Assembly: GCF_014349235.1 (NCBI RefSeq)
Contig: NZ_JACSOH010000007.1
Location: 124,001-188,000 of the forward strand
DNA: 64,000 nt
From: Cytophaga sp. FL35
GTDB taxonomy: Bacteria; Bacteroidota; Bacteroidia; Flavobacteriales; Flavobacteriaceae
Direction: 5' to 3'
Shown here: piece after piece, positions 7,442 to 15,879 of the stretch
How the letters are laid out: every line of letters begins with the position of its first letter
How positions within the stretch are numbered: the stretch's first letter is position 1
Made by a program: the position numbers and the translations under genes
The notes under the pieces: generated by a model
What the model was told of the DNA's origin: nothing
The model's database searches: none
Seen by the model: only the letters and a program-made list of their open reading frames with translations

Positions 7442-9769
7442 CTATCCAACAACCTCCAATTTGGCAAAGCGAAGCAAAAGCTTTTTTATATCTCCTTGAT
7501 CAAATTGAATTTCGGCTTTCTTGTCATTGCCTACACCTTCAATCTTTAGCACCTTACCCCTACCAAATCTGGTATGGTTTACCAATGAACCTTCCTCCAG
7601 ATTGGGGTCTATTTTATTGGTGTTACCCACAGGATTCGACAATTCCGGCTTTAATTTTCTCAATTTTCTCAATTGAGATTCATTAGGTTTTTTAGTAGCT
7701 GGAGGTGTACCAGCTACTGGTTTTGTTTGGCGTAATCTACTTTTATCTACCTCTCCAAAAATATCGGAATCCACTAAAGGCTTGTAACGATAACCGGTAT
7801 CGATAGGCGTAAGATTTTCCACATACTTTTCATCAATCTCCTCCAAAAACCTACTCGGCTCGGCATCGATCAATTTCCCCCAACGATATCGGTTCTGTGT
7901 ATAAGTGAGGTATGCCTGCTTTTCGGCACGGGTAAGCGCCACGTAAAAAAGTCTTCTTTCCTCTTCCAGTTCACTTCGGGTATTCATACTCATGGCAGAA
8001 GGAAAAAGATCTTCTTCCATCCCAACGATATAGACATAGGGAAATTCCAGTCCTTTTGCCAAGTGAATGGTCATTAGGGCTACGCGGTCATCATCTCCTG
8101 TATCGTTATCCAAATCGGTCGCAAGCGCTACATCTTCCAAGAATTCTGAAAGATCTCCGGTTGCATCGGCAATTTCCTTCTGGCCTTCCACAAAATCCTT
8201 GATACCATTTAAAAGTTCTTCTATGTTTTCCATTCGGGCAATACCCTCAGGGGTTCCATCTTTCTTAAACTCCAGAAGAAGTCCGGTTTTTTTTGACACA
8301 TGCTCTGCCAACGCAAAAGCATCGGACCCCTCGTTCATGATCTGAAAGCTTTTGATCATGGTCACAAAATCTTCCAATTTGCGTCTGGTACCGGCATTAA
8401 TGTTCAAATTGAGTTTCCCCAAATGTTCCATTACCTCAAAAATGGAACGGTTATAATGATTGGCCGCTACGGTCAATTTATCTACCGTAGTCTGACCTAT
8501 TCCCCTAGCAGGAAAATTAATGACCCGTTTCAAGGCTTCCTCATCCTTTGGGTTCACGATCAACCTCAAGTAACTAAGAACATCCTTTATTTCCTTACGT
8601 TGATAAAAGGAAAGGCCACCATAAATTCTATAAGGAATATCGCGCTTCCTTAAGGCATCTTCAATGGCCCGTGATTGGGAATTGGTGCGATAAAGAACGG
8701 CAAAGTCTCCATTGGGCACATGTTGGTTCATACGGGTATCCCAAATGCCACTTGCTACGTACCGACCTTCTTCCGCATCTGTAGAACTTCTATGGACCTT
8801 TATTAAAGGACCGTCATCATTATCTGTCCAAACCGATTTTTCCAATTGGTTCTTATTCTTTGCGATAATGGAATTAGCGGCATTTACAATGTTCCGGGTA
8901 GAACGATAATTTTGTTCCAAACGGTACATGGCCACATTATCGTAATCTCTTTGAAAATTCAGGATATTACTAATATTGGCACCCCTAAAGGAATAAATAC
9001 TCTGTGCATCATCCCCCACCACACAAATATTTTGGTAGCGATCGGCCAAGGCTTTTACTATTAAGTATTGGGAGTGATTGGTATCTTGGTACTCATCTAC
9101 CAAAATATATTTAAACCGCTCTTGGTACTTCATCAGTACTTCTGGAAAACGATTTAAAAGCTCGTTGGTTCTTAAAAGTAAATCATCAAAATCCATGGCA
9201 CCGGCCTTAAAGCAACGGTCTACATAATTCTGATATATTTCCCCCAATCTGGGTCTTTTAGCCATCGCATCGGCCTCCATTAATTCGGGATTCTGAAAAT
9301 ATGCCTTAACCGTAATAAGGCTGTTTTTATAGGACGATATCCTATTTTGAACTTGTTTGTACTTATACACATCCTTGTCCAATCCCATTTCCTTGATTAT
9401 GGAAGCAATCAGTCTTTGGGAATCTTGGGTATCGTAGATGGTGAAATTGCTAGGAAAGCCCAAATGGCTACCATCAAATCGTAATAATTTGGCAAATACG
9501 GAGTGAAAAGTACCCATCCAGAGATTCTTTGCTTCGGAATTACCCACTATCTGGGCAATACGGGCTTTCATCTCACGAGCCGCCTTATTGGTAAAGGTTA
9601 GGGCCAATATATTGAAGGAATCTACCCCTTGCGCCATGAGATGGGCAATACGATAGGTTAATACACGAGTTTTACCTGATCCGGCACCGGCAATTACCAT
9701 TAACGGACCATCTTTATGAAGTACCGGTGCCTTTTGGGCATCATTTAATTCATCAACAAAATTCTTCAA
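7442..9769 (-). CDS. pcrA: UvrD/PcrA-type superfamily 1 DNA helicase
   Basis: ATP-driven 3'-5' DNA helicase for repair and replication-fork maintenance. Walker A AGAGSGKT (27-34), motif II LVDEYQDTNHSQ, motif III VGDDAQSIYSFRGA, motif IV LEQNYRST and motif VI VALTRAEKQ are all intact over 775 residues. The C-terminal GSLVNHTRFGRGKVLKIEG is the Tudor-like module typical of PcrA/UvrD. First gene of a minus-strand group with the Crp-like and VOC genes. Confidence 0.94.
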   Translation of the reverse strand: MKNFVDELNDAQKAPVLHKDGPLMVIAGAGSGKTRVLTYRIAHLMAQGVDSFNILALTFTNKAAREMKARIAQIVGNSEAKNLWMGTFHSVFAKLLRFDGSHLGFPSNFTIYDTQDSQRLIASIIKEMGLDKDVYKYKQVQNRISSYKNSLITVKAYFQNPELMEADAMAKRPRLGEIYQNYVDRCFKAGAMDFDDLLLRTNELLNRFPEVLMKYQERFKYILVDEYQDTNHSQYLIVKALADRYQNICVVGDDAQSIYSFRGANISNILNFQRDYDNVAMYRLEQNYRSTRNIVNAANSIIAKNKNQLEKSVWTDNDDGPLIKVHRSSTDAEEGRYVASGIWDTRMNQHVPNGDFAVLYRTNSQSRAIEDALRKRDIPYRIYGGLSFYQRKEIKDVLSYLRLIVNPKDEEALKRVINFPARGIGQTTVDKLTVAANHYNRSIFEVMEHLGKLNLNINAGTRRKLEDFVTMIKSFQIMNEGSDAFALAEHVSKKTGLLLEFKKDGTPEGIARMENIEELLNGIKDFVEGQKEIADATGDLSEFLEDVALATDLDNDTGDDDRVALMTIHLAKGLEFPYVYIVGMEEDLFPSAMSMNTRSELEEERRLFYVALTRAEKQAYLTYTQNRYRWGKLIDAEPSRFLEEIDEKYVENLTPIDTGYRYKPLVDSDIFGEVDKSRLRQTKPVAGTPPATKKPNESQLRKLRKLKPELSNPVGNTNKIDPNLEEGSLVNHTRFGRGKVLKIEGVGNDKKAEIQFDQGDIKKLLLRFAKLEVVG

Positions 9770-9926
9770 ACCTAAACCTTCTTTTTAGCGCTGTGAATTT
9801 AGCCATTATTGGGCTTATGGTAAAATCTATGGCTTATTTCTAAGGATATTCTTATCAACACCTAAAATTGCTTTTCCAAGTAGGTCAATCCCCCCTCAGT
9901 ATGTATATTTAAGTAACTTTATAATT

Positions 9927-11201
9927 ATGAGAATACTTTTAGTTACCCTATTATTGATCTGTGTGAATATTTCATTTGCACAACATCTAAGATTTGAAAA
10001 GGACTATAAAAAGATTGAGTCCAAGGTAATTGAATGGCGAAGGGAAATCCATCAAAACCCAGAACTGTCCAACAGGGAATTTAAAACAGCTGAAAAGATA
10101 ACCAAACACTTGGAGTCCTTGGGAATGGATGTACAAACAGGTATTGCACATACAGGTGTGGTAGGGATTCTAAAGGGCAAAAAAAATGGAAAAATCATCG
10201 CCTTAAGGGCAGACATGGATGCTTTGCCGGTTCCGGAGCGCAACAACTTGCCTTTTAAATCTACGGTAAAAGCCGAGTTCAAGGGGGAGATGGTTCCTGT
10301 AATGCATGCCTGTGGACATGATTCACATGTGGCTATATTAATGGGCGTAGCCGAAATTTTATCCAAGCACAAAGACCAAATTGAAGGTACTGTTAAATTT
10401 ATTTTTCAACCGGCGGAAGAAGGTCCACCTCCAGGAGAAGAAGGCGGTGCTTCCCTTATGATCAAAGAAGGGGTATTAAAAAATCCGGATGTGGAAGCTA
10501 TTTTTGGGCTGCATATTAATTCTCAAACTCCGGTTGGCGTTATTAGGTACAAGCCTGGCGGTACCATGGCTGCCGTTCAGCACTTTACAATAAACGTTAA
10601 AGGCAAACAAAGCCACGGTTCGCAACCATGGTCAGGCATCGACCCCATTCTTATCAGCGCAAAAATAATTGATGGTCTGCAGACCATTATTAGCCGTGAA
10701 GCAGAGCTTACCAACGAGGCAGCCGTTATTACAGTGGGTAAAATAACTAGTGGCGTGCGCTTTAACATCATTCCCGAAACAGCGGAAATGATAGGAACTG
10801 TTCGTACGCTGGACTATGATATGAAAGAACAAATTACCAGACGCATGCAAGAAATGGTGCCTGATATAGCGAAGGCATATGGCGGAAACGCCTCCATCAT
10901 CATTAAGGACAATACGGATATTACCTATAATGACCTTGCCTTAACGGAACGGGTAATTCCTTCGTTAAAAAAAGTAGCCGGAGATGGAAATGTACAGCTT
11001 CAAAAGGCGGTAACCGGCGGTGAGGATTTTTCATACTACCAAAATGAGATTCCCGGATTTTTTTTCTTTTTAGGGGGGATGACTCCAGGAAATACGGAAT
11101 CTTTTCCGCACCACACACCGGATTTTATGATTGATGATAGCGGACTCCTATTGGGAGTGAAAGCTTTGACCGAAATGAGTTTGGATTATTTGGAGAACTA
11201 A
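9927..11201 (+). CDS. exported M20-family amidohydrolase / metallopeptidase
   Basis: Zinc- or manganese-dependent hydrolase of the N-acyl-L-amino-acid amidohydrolase (hippurate hydrolase/AmhX) branch. An ~18-residue Sec signal peptide ends at SFA-QH, so it acts in the periplasm. The core shows ALRADMDALPVPE, the metal-binding MHACGHDSHVAILMG, FQPAEEGPPPGEEGG and the dimerisation domain with SHGSQPW; the last metal ligand lies in FPHHTPDF. The 424-residue length is normal. Natural substrate (acyl amino acid or peptide) unknown. Confidence 0.9.
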   Translation: MRILLVTLLLICVNISFAQHLRFEKDYKKIESKVIEWRREIHQNPELSNREFKTAEKITKHLESLGMDVQTGIAHTGVVGILKGKKNGKIIALRADMDALPVPERNNLPFKSTVKAEFKGEMVPVMHACGHDSHVAILMGVAEILSKHKDQIEGTVKFIFQPAEEGPPPGEEGGASLMIKEGVLKNPDVEAIFGLHINSQTPVGVIRYKPGGTMAAVQHFTINVKGKQSHGSQPWSGIDPILISAKIIDGLQTIISREAELTNEAAVITVGKITSGVRFNIIPETAEMIGTVRTLDYDMKEQITRRMQEMVPDIAKAYGGNASIIIKDNTDITYNDLALTERVIPSLKKVAGDGNVQLQKAVTGGEDFSYYQNEIPGFFFFLGGMTPGNTESFPHHTPDFMIDDSGLLLGVKALTEMSLDYLEN

Positions 11202-11236
11202 TCATAAATGCCGATCACCGATTTTATTTAAGGTAT

Positions 11237-11267
11237 TTTCACAGGAAAGGAATAAAATATATTTTTG
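11237..11267 (+). promoter_or_regulatory. candidate promoter of the OmpA-like gene
   Basis: TTTC (11237-11240), 19-bp spacer, TATTTTTG (11260-11267), close to the Bacteroidota TTTG-N19-TAnnTTTG consensus. A start site near 11273 gives a ~45-nt leader before the ATG at 11319. Confidence 0.5.
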
Positions 11268-11318
11268 TGCCCAATAAATTGTAACGAACCTTAGAAGGTT
11301 CATAATTAATCCCCATCA

Positions 11319-12086
11319 ATGAAAAATTATTTTCTAGCGATATTTTTACTTGCTTTTTCCCTTACTAGCCTTCATGCTCAACGCAAGAGTGATCTGATTG
11401 CTGAAATTGACGAATTAAAATCACAATTGGATAGCGTAAACAGTGAATTGCTGGAGTCCAAAAAAACGGAGCGTATTGCAACGGACAAAGCCAATTCTTA
11501 TGAAAGTCAGGTAACGGAACTTCAAGATGCCAATAATACACTAATGCAGAATATGAAAAGTTTTGCCGAGGTATCTAACAAGAACAGTAATATAGTTACC
11601 AGCGCCATGGCCAGTTTAGAGGCCAAGGAAAATCAGCTAAAAGCCATTAAAGATGCCATTAGCAGTAATGATTCAACGGCGATTGTCATTTTGACCAATG
11701 TAAAGCAAACCATGGGAGAAAATGCCAAAATTTCCGTGGCCAATGGAGGCGTAGTTGTTTCCAATACGTTAAACGGACTTTTTGGAAGCGATACGGGTGA
11801 CCAACTTACTGCTGAAGGAGCTTCTTGGGCGGAGAAAATTGCACAAATTTTAGCAGCCAATCCAAAAGCGAATGTGACGGTTGAAGGTTTAAGTATGACG
11901 GGAGATATCCATATTCCCGCTCAGCAAGCCTTATCGGTAGCCCGAAAACTAAAGGAAGCCGGTGTAGAAGCGGAACGTGTTGCCAGTTTAGGACGTGATG
12001 GAAACTTAAAAGAAGGGATTCAGGTAATCATCCATCCAGCCTATGGTACTTTTTATGATATGGTTCGTGAGGAGATGAAGAAGTAA
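11319..12086 (+). CDS. degenerate OmpA-like periplasmic coiled-coil protein
   Basis: 255 residues with a Sec signal peptide (cleavage near LHA-QR, residue 20) and no lipobox cysteine. Residues about 25-115 are helical and coiled-coil-like, followed by a domain that aligns with the OmpA C-terminal domain of the lipoprotein at 4733: ISVANGGVVVS, AEKIAQILAANPKANVTVEG, ALSVARKLKEAGV, and a shared FYDMVREEMK tail. The peptidoglycan-binding residues are lost: VEGHTDD is VEGLSMTGD and NRRTRIVV is KEGIQVIIHP. Probably a diverged paralogue that no longer binds peptidoglycan; role unknown. Confidence 0.75.
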   Translation: MKNYFLAIFLLAFSLTSLHAQRKSDLIAEIDELKSQLDSVNSELLESKKTERIATDKANSYESQVTELQDANNTLMQNMKSFAEVSNKNSNIVTSAMASLEAKENQLKAIKDAISSNDSTAIVILTNVKQTMGENAKISVANGGVVVSNTLNGLFGSDTGDQLTAEGASWAEKIAQILAANPKANVTVEGLSMTGDIHIPAQQALSVARKLKEAGVEAERVASLGRDGNLKEGIQVIIHPAYGTFYDMVREEMKK

Positions 12087-12110
12087 ATTAGATTGAATTA
12101 TATAATGTAT

Positions 12111-12146
12111 AAGGCCGTATTTTTAATGCGGCCTTTCTTTTTTCTA
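12111..12146 (+). terminator. intrinsic terminator after the OmpA-like gene
   Basis: AAGGCCGTATT (12111-12121), loop TTT, AATGCGGCCTT (12125-12135) with one G-U pair, then a T-rich tract. Confidence 0.9.
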
Positions 12147-12237
12147 TATTTTTCATCATACTTTTTTTAAAAATCAATCGTTCTCTAAACATAGTAATCG
12201 GCCATTATCTTTTTCGGCCTAAAACCACCCAAAAATC

Positions 12238-12756
12238 ATGTCTGGAGAAACTATTTTACAATTTTTCGGTTTTCTATTACCCGCTGTAGTCACCGGTCTG
12301 GTGGCCTTCTACTTTTTTAGGCTTCATACACGTAATGAAGAAGGGAGAAGACGTTTTCTTTTACATAAGGATACCCAAAAAAACACCTTACCTATTCGTC
12401 TACAAGCCTATGAACGAATGGCCTTGTTTTTAGAACGTATTGCTATTCCAAGCTTGGTAGTGCGTGTGGCACCCAAATCAGGCAATAAAAACGACTATGA
12501 GCAACTTTTGATCAGAACCATTGAAACGGAATTTGACCATAACCTATCGCAACAAATCTACATGACAGATGAATGTTGGAACGTTATCAAAGCGGCCAAA
12601 AGCGCTACGGTGCAAATGATCAGAAAAGCTGCTATGAGCGAAACGGATGCCGCGGACAAACTACGGGAAGATATCCTTACAGAAACTATGGATAAAGAGT
12701 CCCCTTCCGCTACTGCACTTTCCTTTGTGAAAAAGGAAATTGGGGAGCTCTGGTAA
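12238..12756 (+). CDS. uncharacterised membrane-anchored protein
   Basis: 172 residues not recognised beyond a Bacteroidota-conserved look. One N-terminal transmembrane helix (about 8-28, FFGFLLPAVVTGLVAFYFF) is followed by a basic stretch (RRRFLLHKDTQ) and a helical cytoplasmic domain with LQAYERMALFLERIAIPSLVVRV. Charge distribution suggests the C-terminal domain stays in the cytoplasm. Single gene between two terminators, so independently expressed. No catalytic motif seen. Confidence 0.7.
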   Translation: MSGETILQFFGFLLPAVVTGLVAFYFFRLHTRNEEGRRRFLLHKDTQKNTLPIRLQAYERMALFLERIAIPSLVVRVAPKSGNKNDYEQLLIRTIETEFDHNLSQQIYMTDECWNVIKAAKSATVQMIRKAAMSETDAADKLREDILTETMDKESPSATALSFVKKEIGELW

Positions 12757-12776
12757 AACCATCAAAATAAAATTAT

Positions 12777-12811
12777 AAAAGGCGGAGTATTTTAGAGTAC
12801 TTCGCCTTTTT
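12777..12811. terminator. bidirectional terminator overlapping the patatin 3' end
   Basis: AAAAGGCGGAGTA (12777-12789), 8-nt loop, TACTTCGCCTTTT (12798-12810) plus a T. A-runs on one side and T-runs on the other let it work for both convergent genes. The patatin stop (12792-12794) lies in the loop, so its final codons encode one arm. Confidence 0.85.
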
Positions 12812-13712
12812 CTGGTTCTATCTGATTGAGTTCCGTATTCTTGAATTTAGCAAAGTTATAGCCTCTCTCCCACCATGCGGTCATTTTTTCCTTGTCAAAG
12901 ACCAAAGAATTGGTCGTAAGAACCGTGGGGGTATAGTAAAAATTGATAATAGCCTCATTATGGCCGGCTGCGTACTTTCCTATTTTAATATTCTGAAATT
13001 CAATCCGGTCCAACATAAACTCGAACATAGTTGTTAAAAGGGAAAATGCGTTTTTAGAGGGCAACCTATTTAAATGGGTCACTTCGGTTTGCAATACGAT
13101 CACATCAATTTCTTTGGCGCCCCTTCTCACCGCTTCCTCAATAGGTACCATGTTCCCCAAGCCGCCATCGGCATATTCACAACCGTTTTTTCGAACCAAG
13201 CTCATAAAGGGCGTGTAATTACAGGAAATCCACACCCATTCCACAAAATCTTCATATGAAAAATCATTGATAGACTTATATTCCACTTGGTTCAGGGATA
13301 AATTGGAAACGGTAACAATTATATTTTTAGGACCGTTTTTTAAAGCTTGAAACTCCTCCCGAGTAAGCGTATTCCTGATAAGTGTATGCAGGTTCTTACT
13401 CTCTCCAAAAGTTTTTCGGCCCCGGTAAAAGTTTTTTAAAACATTCCAGTGATTAATACCGATATTATGGACTCCGTGCTTCTTTTGTATGGTAAAAGGA
13501 CAATTACTAAAAATACTGTCCTGATTGACAGACGTATAAATCTCCCTTATTTTTTCTATTTTCTGAAGCGCCAAATGGCTTATAAGTAAGCTTCCTGTAG
13601 AAGTTCCTAAAAAAAGGTCATAATCGTGCTTTTTTTCTTGCATAAGATATTGGGCGACACCGCCCGCAAAAGCGCCTTTGCTTCCTCCTCCCGAAATGAC
13701 CAAAGCTCTCAT
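12792..13712 (-). CDS. patatin-like phospholipase
   Basis: 306-residue patatin-family acyl hydrolase. The oxyanion loop SGGGSKGAF (7-15), nucleophile GTSTG (S38) and DGG (D182) make a complete Ser-Asp dyad. No signal peptide, so cytoplasmic or a peripheral membrane lipase. Its start overlaps the end of the M1 aminopeptidase gene by 4 bp (translational coupling). Substrate (phospholipid or other lipid ester) not known. Confidence 0.87.
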   Translation of the reverse strand: MRALVISGGGSKGAFAGGVAQYLMQEKKHDYDLFLGTSTGSLLISHLALQKIEKIREIYTSVNQDSIFSNCPFTIQKKHGVHNIGINHWNVLKNFYRGRKTFGESKNLHTLIRNTLTREEFQALKNGPKNIIVTVSNLSLNQVEYKSINDFSYEDFVEWVWISCNYTPFMSLVRKNGCEYADGGLGNMVPIEEAVRRGAKEIDVIVLQTEVTHLNRLPSKNAFSLLTTMFEFMLDRIEFQNIKIGKYAAGHNEAIINFYYTPTVLTTNSLVFDKEKMTAWWERGYNFAKFKNTELNQIEPEKGEVL

Positions 13713-15769
13713 TTTGTATCCAATTTGCTTTTCATATAACGTAATTCCCCGCTATTTAGTTTCTCAAAAATCCCAGATATTCTCTTCTCCAAAGTATCTT
13801 CTTTAAGAAGCTGTTCTATTAAATTTCGGGCATATTTTTTAAACTGCCAACTATGGTGTTCGGTGGCCATTATTAGATGCTCCAAAGATTTTTCGGTAAA
13901 ACCTATTTCTGAAAAATATTGAAACGCTCCAAGACGTGTTTCCCAAGTATGGGCCTGAGAAGTGAAATCTTCCAATTCAACAATAAATTTTGGGGTGTTT
14001 TCAGGTTCAAAATCGGGTGTTACAATCGCTAAAGTCAACCAAAGCAAACGTACATTTTTATTGGGAAGGCCCACTATATCTTTCGTGGCCTCCAGGTACT
14101 TTTTTCGGTTTTCAGGAAATTGGGACCATAACTTATAAAGTGCCAGTTCCTTGGTAATGTAACTATCGTCCTCTATATAGCTTGCAAAAGCAGATTCCAT
14201 ATTTGGAGGAACTTCTTCTAAAAGTTGAATGCCTTTTTGACGGGTAAGCACATCCGTTGTTTTGGTGAGCTCCAGAAGTTCTTCGCTTGAAAGTTGCGAT
14301 TTAAACTTCTCCAAAAGGGCTATTTTCAATTGATGGGGATGTTCTCCCTCGAAAATGCTATCCAGATATGCCCTTTTTATTTCTTCGGAATAAAACAACT
14401 TTAGTGAAGGACACTTAGCAATAAGTAAAGTCCGTGCTTCTTCCCCTAAGAAGGCAGTGTTGTTTAACCAAGTATTCTTAAAGTCGGATAAGACCGTTTG
14501 CCCGGCATTTTCCAATTCTTTTAGAAAATCATCAACCGTCACGTTCTTAAAGGCATATTTTTCTAAATAGTTGGCTACTCCTTTCTTGAAGAACTCTTTC
14601 CCTAATCTTTCTCTTAAAATCACCAATGCCCAAGCTCCTTTTTCATAAAATGTAAGGCTACTCGCTCTTGGGTCGGTCAATGCTTCGCCTTGGTCGTTAT
14701 CCGATATTCGTTGAAGTTCTTGTGCGGTTTCCCACAATTTCCAATAAAAATAATCGTCTCCAAAAATCTCCCTTTCCGCTAAATAAGCATAAAAAGTGGC
14801 AAATCCCTCATGTAGCCAATGGTGGTTACCGTCTTTTTCGGTTACGAGATTCCCAAACCACTGGTGGGCCAACTCATGGGCATTTACATTTACATAGTTT
14901 TTATCGACAAAGGCAGTAGAATCGATCACGTAACCATCGGAAAAAATAGTCGTTCCCGTATTTTCCATTCCCGCATATAAAAAATCACGTACCGGTATTT
15001 GCTTATAGTTTTGCCATGGATAATCGACGCCTATTTCTTCTTCCAAAAAATTAAAAATTTCTCGGGTGTAACGGTAAGTAGGTTCTACCCTCGCGCTATC
15101 TTTTGGTAGGTAAAAATTTTCGATAGCCACGCCCTTGTTGGAGGTCAATTTTTGCTTTTTATATTTTCCAACGGCAAAGGCCAAGAGATAACTACTCATG
15201 GGGTTTTGCATATCAAACTTCCATAGGGACTTGTGAAGGCTATCCTTTTGAGAAAGAAGTTTGCCATTTGCAATCACCTCATAACCTTTGGGAGCCAAAA
15301 TGCTCAGGTCAAAAATTACTTTTTCCTGCATTTCATCAAAACTAGGTAACCAATGCCGGGTGTACTTTCCCTGACCTTGGGTCCAGATTTGCTCGTTATC
15401 TTTAATATCATCGTCCCATCCCATAAAATAGAGTGTCTGCTTGGGCTGTGCCGAATAGGTTGTGGTCAATTGATAAGTTCGACCCTTTTTGAATTTATGC
15501 GGAACGACCAATTTTTCTTCAGTAGCCCGAAACTTTATTTTCTTATCATTCAGGAGTACCTGATGGAATTGCATTTGATGCGCATCTAAAAAGACAGAAT
15601 CCACGCTTACCAATACCGTAAACTGATAGGTCACCGTACCTTTTACGGATTTTGTACTGGGAAGAGGCTCCACAAGAACTTGAGCCTCGGTAAAATCTAC
15701 TTTATCTTGGTGCTGAGCATAGAGAGAGCCCACTAGAAATAAAAAAAAATGGCAAAAAATTCGGGTCAT
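13709..15769 (-). CDS. exported M1-family aminopeptidase
   Basis: Gluzincin aminopeptidase removing N-terminal residues from peptides, with a Sec signal peptide cleaved near YA-QHQ (residue ~18). Zinc site HELAH (298-302) with E321 after an 18-residue gap; the substrate-binding loop reads AGMEN (266-270) rather than the usual GAMEN. The C-terminal ~250 residues look helical (repeat-like), as in LTA4-hydrolase-type M1 enzymes. A -7-like TAAATTTG lies on this strand at 15795-15802. Upstream partner of the patatin gene. Confidence 0.9.
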   Translation of the reverse strand: MTRIFCHFFLFLVGSLYAQHQDKVDFTEAQVLVEPLPSTKSVKGTVTYQFTVLVSVDSVFLDAHQMQFHQVLLNDKKIKFRATEEKLVVPHKFKKGRTYQLTTTYSAQPKQTLYFMGWDDDIKDNEQIWTQGQGKYTRHWLPSFDEMQEKVIFDLSILAPKGYEVIANGKLLSQKDSLHKSLWKFDMQNPMSSYLLAFAVGKYKKQKLTSNKGVAIENFYLPKDSARVEPTYRYTREIFNFLEEEIGVDYPWQNYKQIPVRDFLYAGMENTGTTIFSDGYVIDSTAFVDKNYVNVNAHELAHQWFGNLVTEKDGNHHWLHEGFATFYAYLAEREIFGDDYFYWKLWETAQELQRISDNDQGEALTDPRASSLTFYEKGAWALVILRERLGKEFFKKGVANYLEKYAFKNVTVDDFLKELENAGQTVLSDFKNTWLNNTAFLGEEARTLLIAKCPSLKLFYSEEIKRAYLDSIFEGEHPHQLKIALLEKFKSQLSSEELLELTKTTDVLTRQKGIQLLEEVPPNMESAFASYIEDDSYITKELALYKLWSQFPENRKKYLEATKDIVGLPNKNVRLLWLTLAIVTPDFEPENTPKFIVELEDFTSQAHTWETRLGAFQYFSEIGFTEKSLEHLIMATEHHSWQFKKYARNLIEQLLKEDTLEKRISGIFEKLNSGELRYMKSKLDTK

Positions 15770-15879
15770 ATTGGGTTTAACACAAAAGGCGAACCAAATT
15801 TAGCATTTTTAAAAGGTAATGTAGAAACGGTTGTCCACATAGTGTTGCTAATCTTTTGCTGAACTCCTATTTTAGTCGC

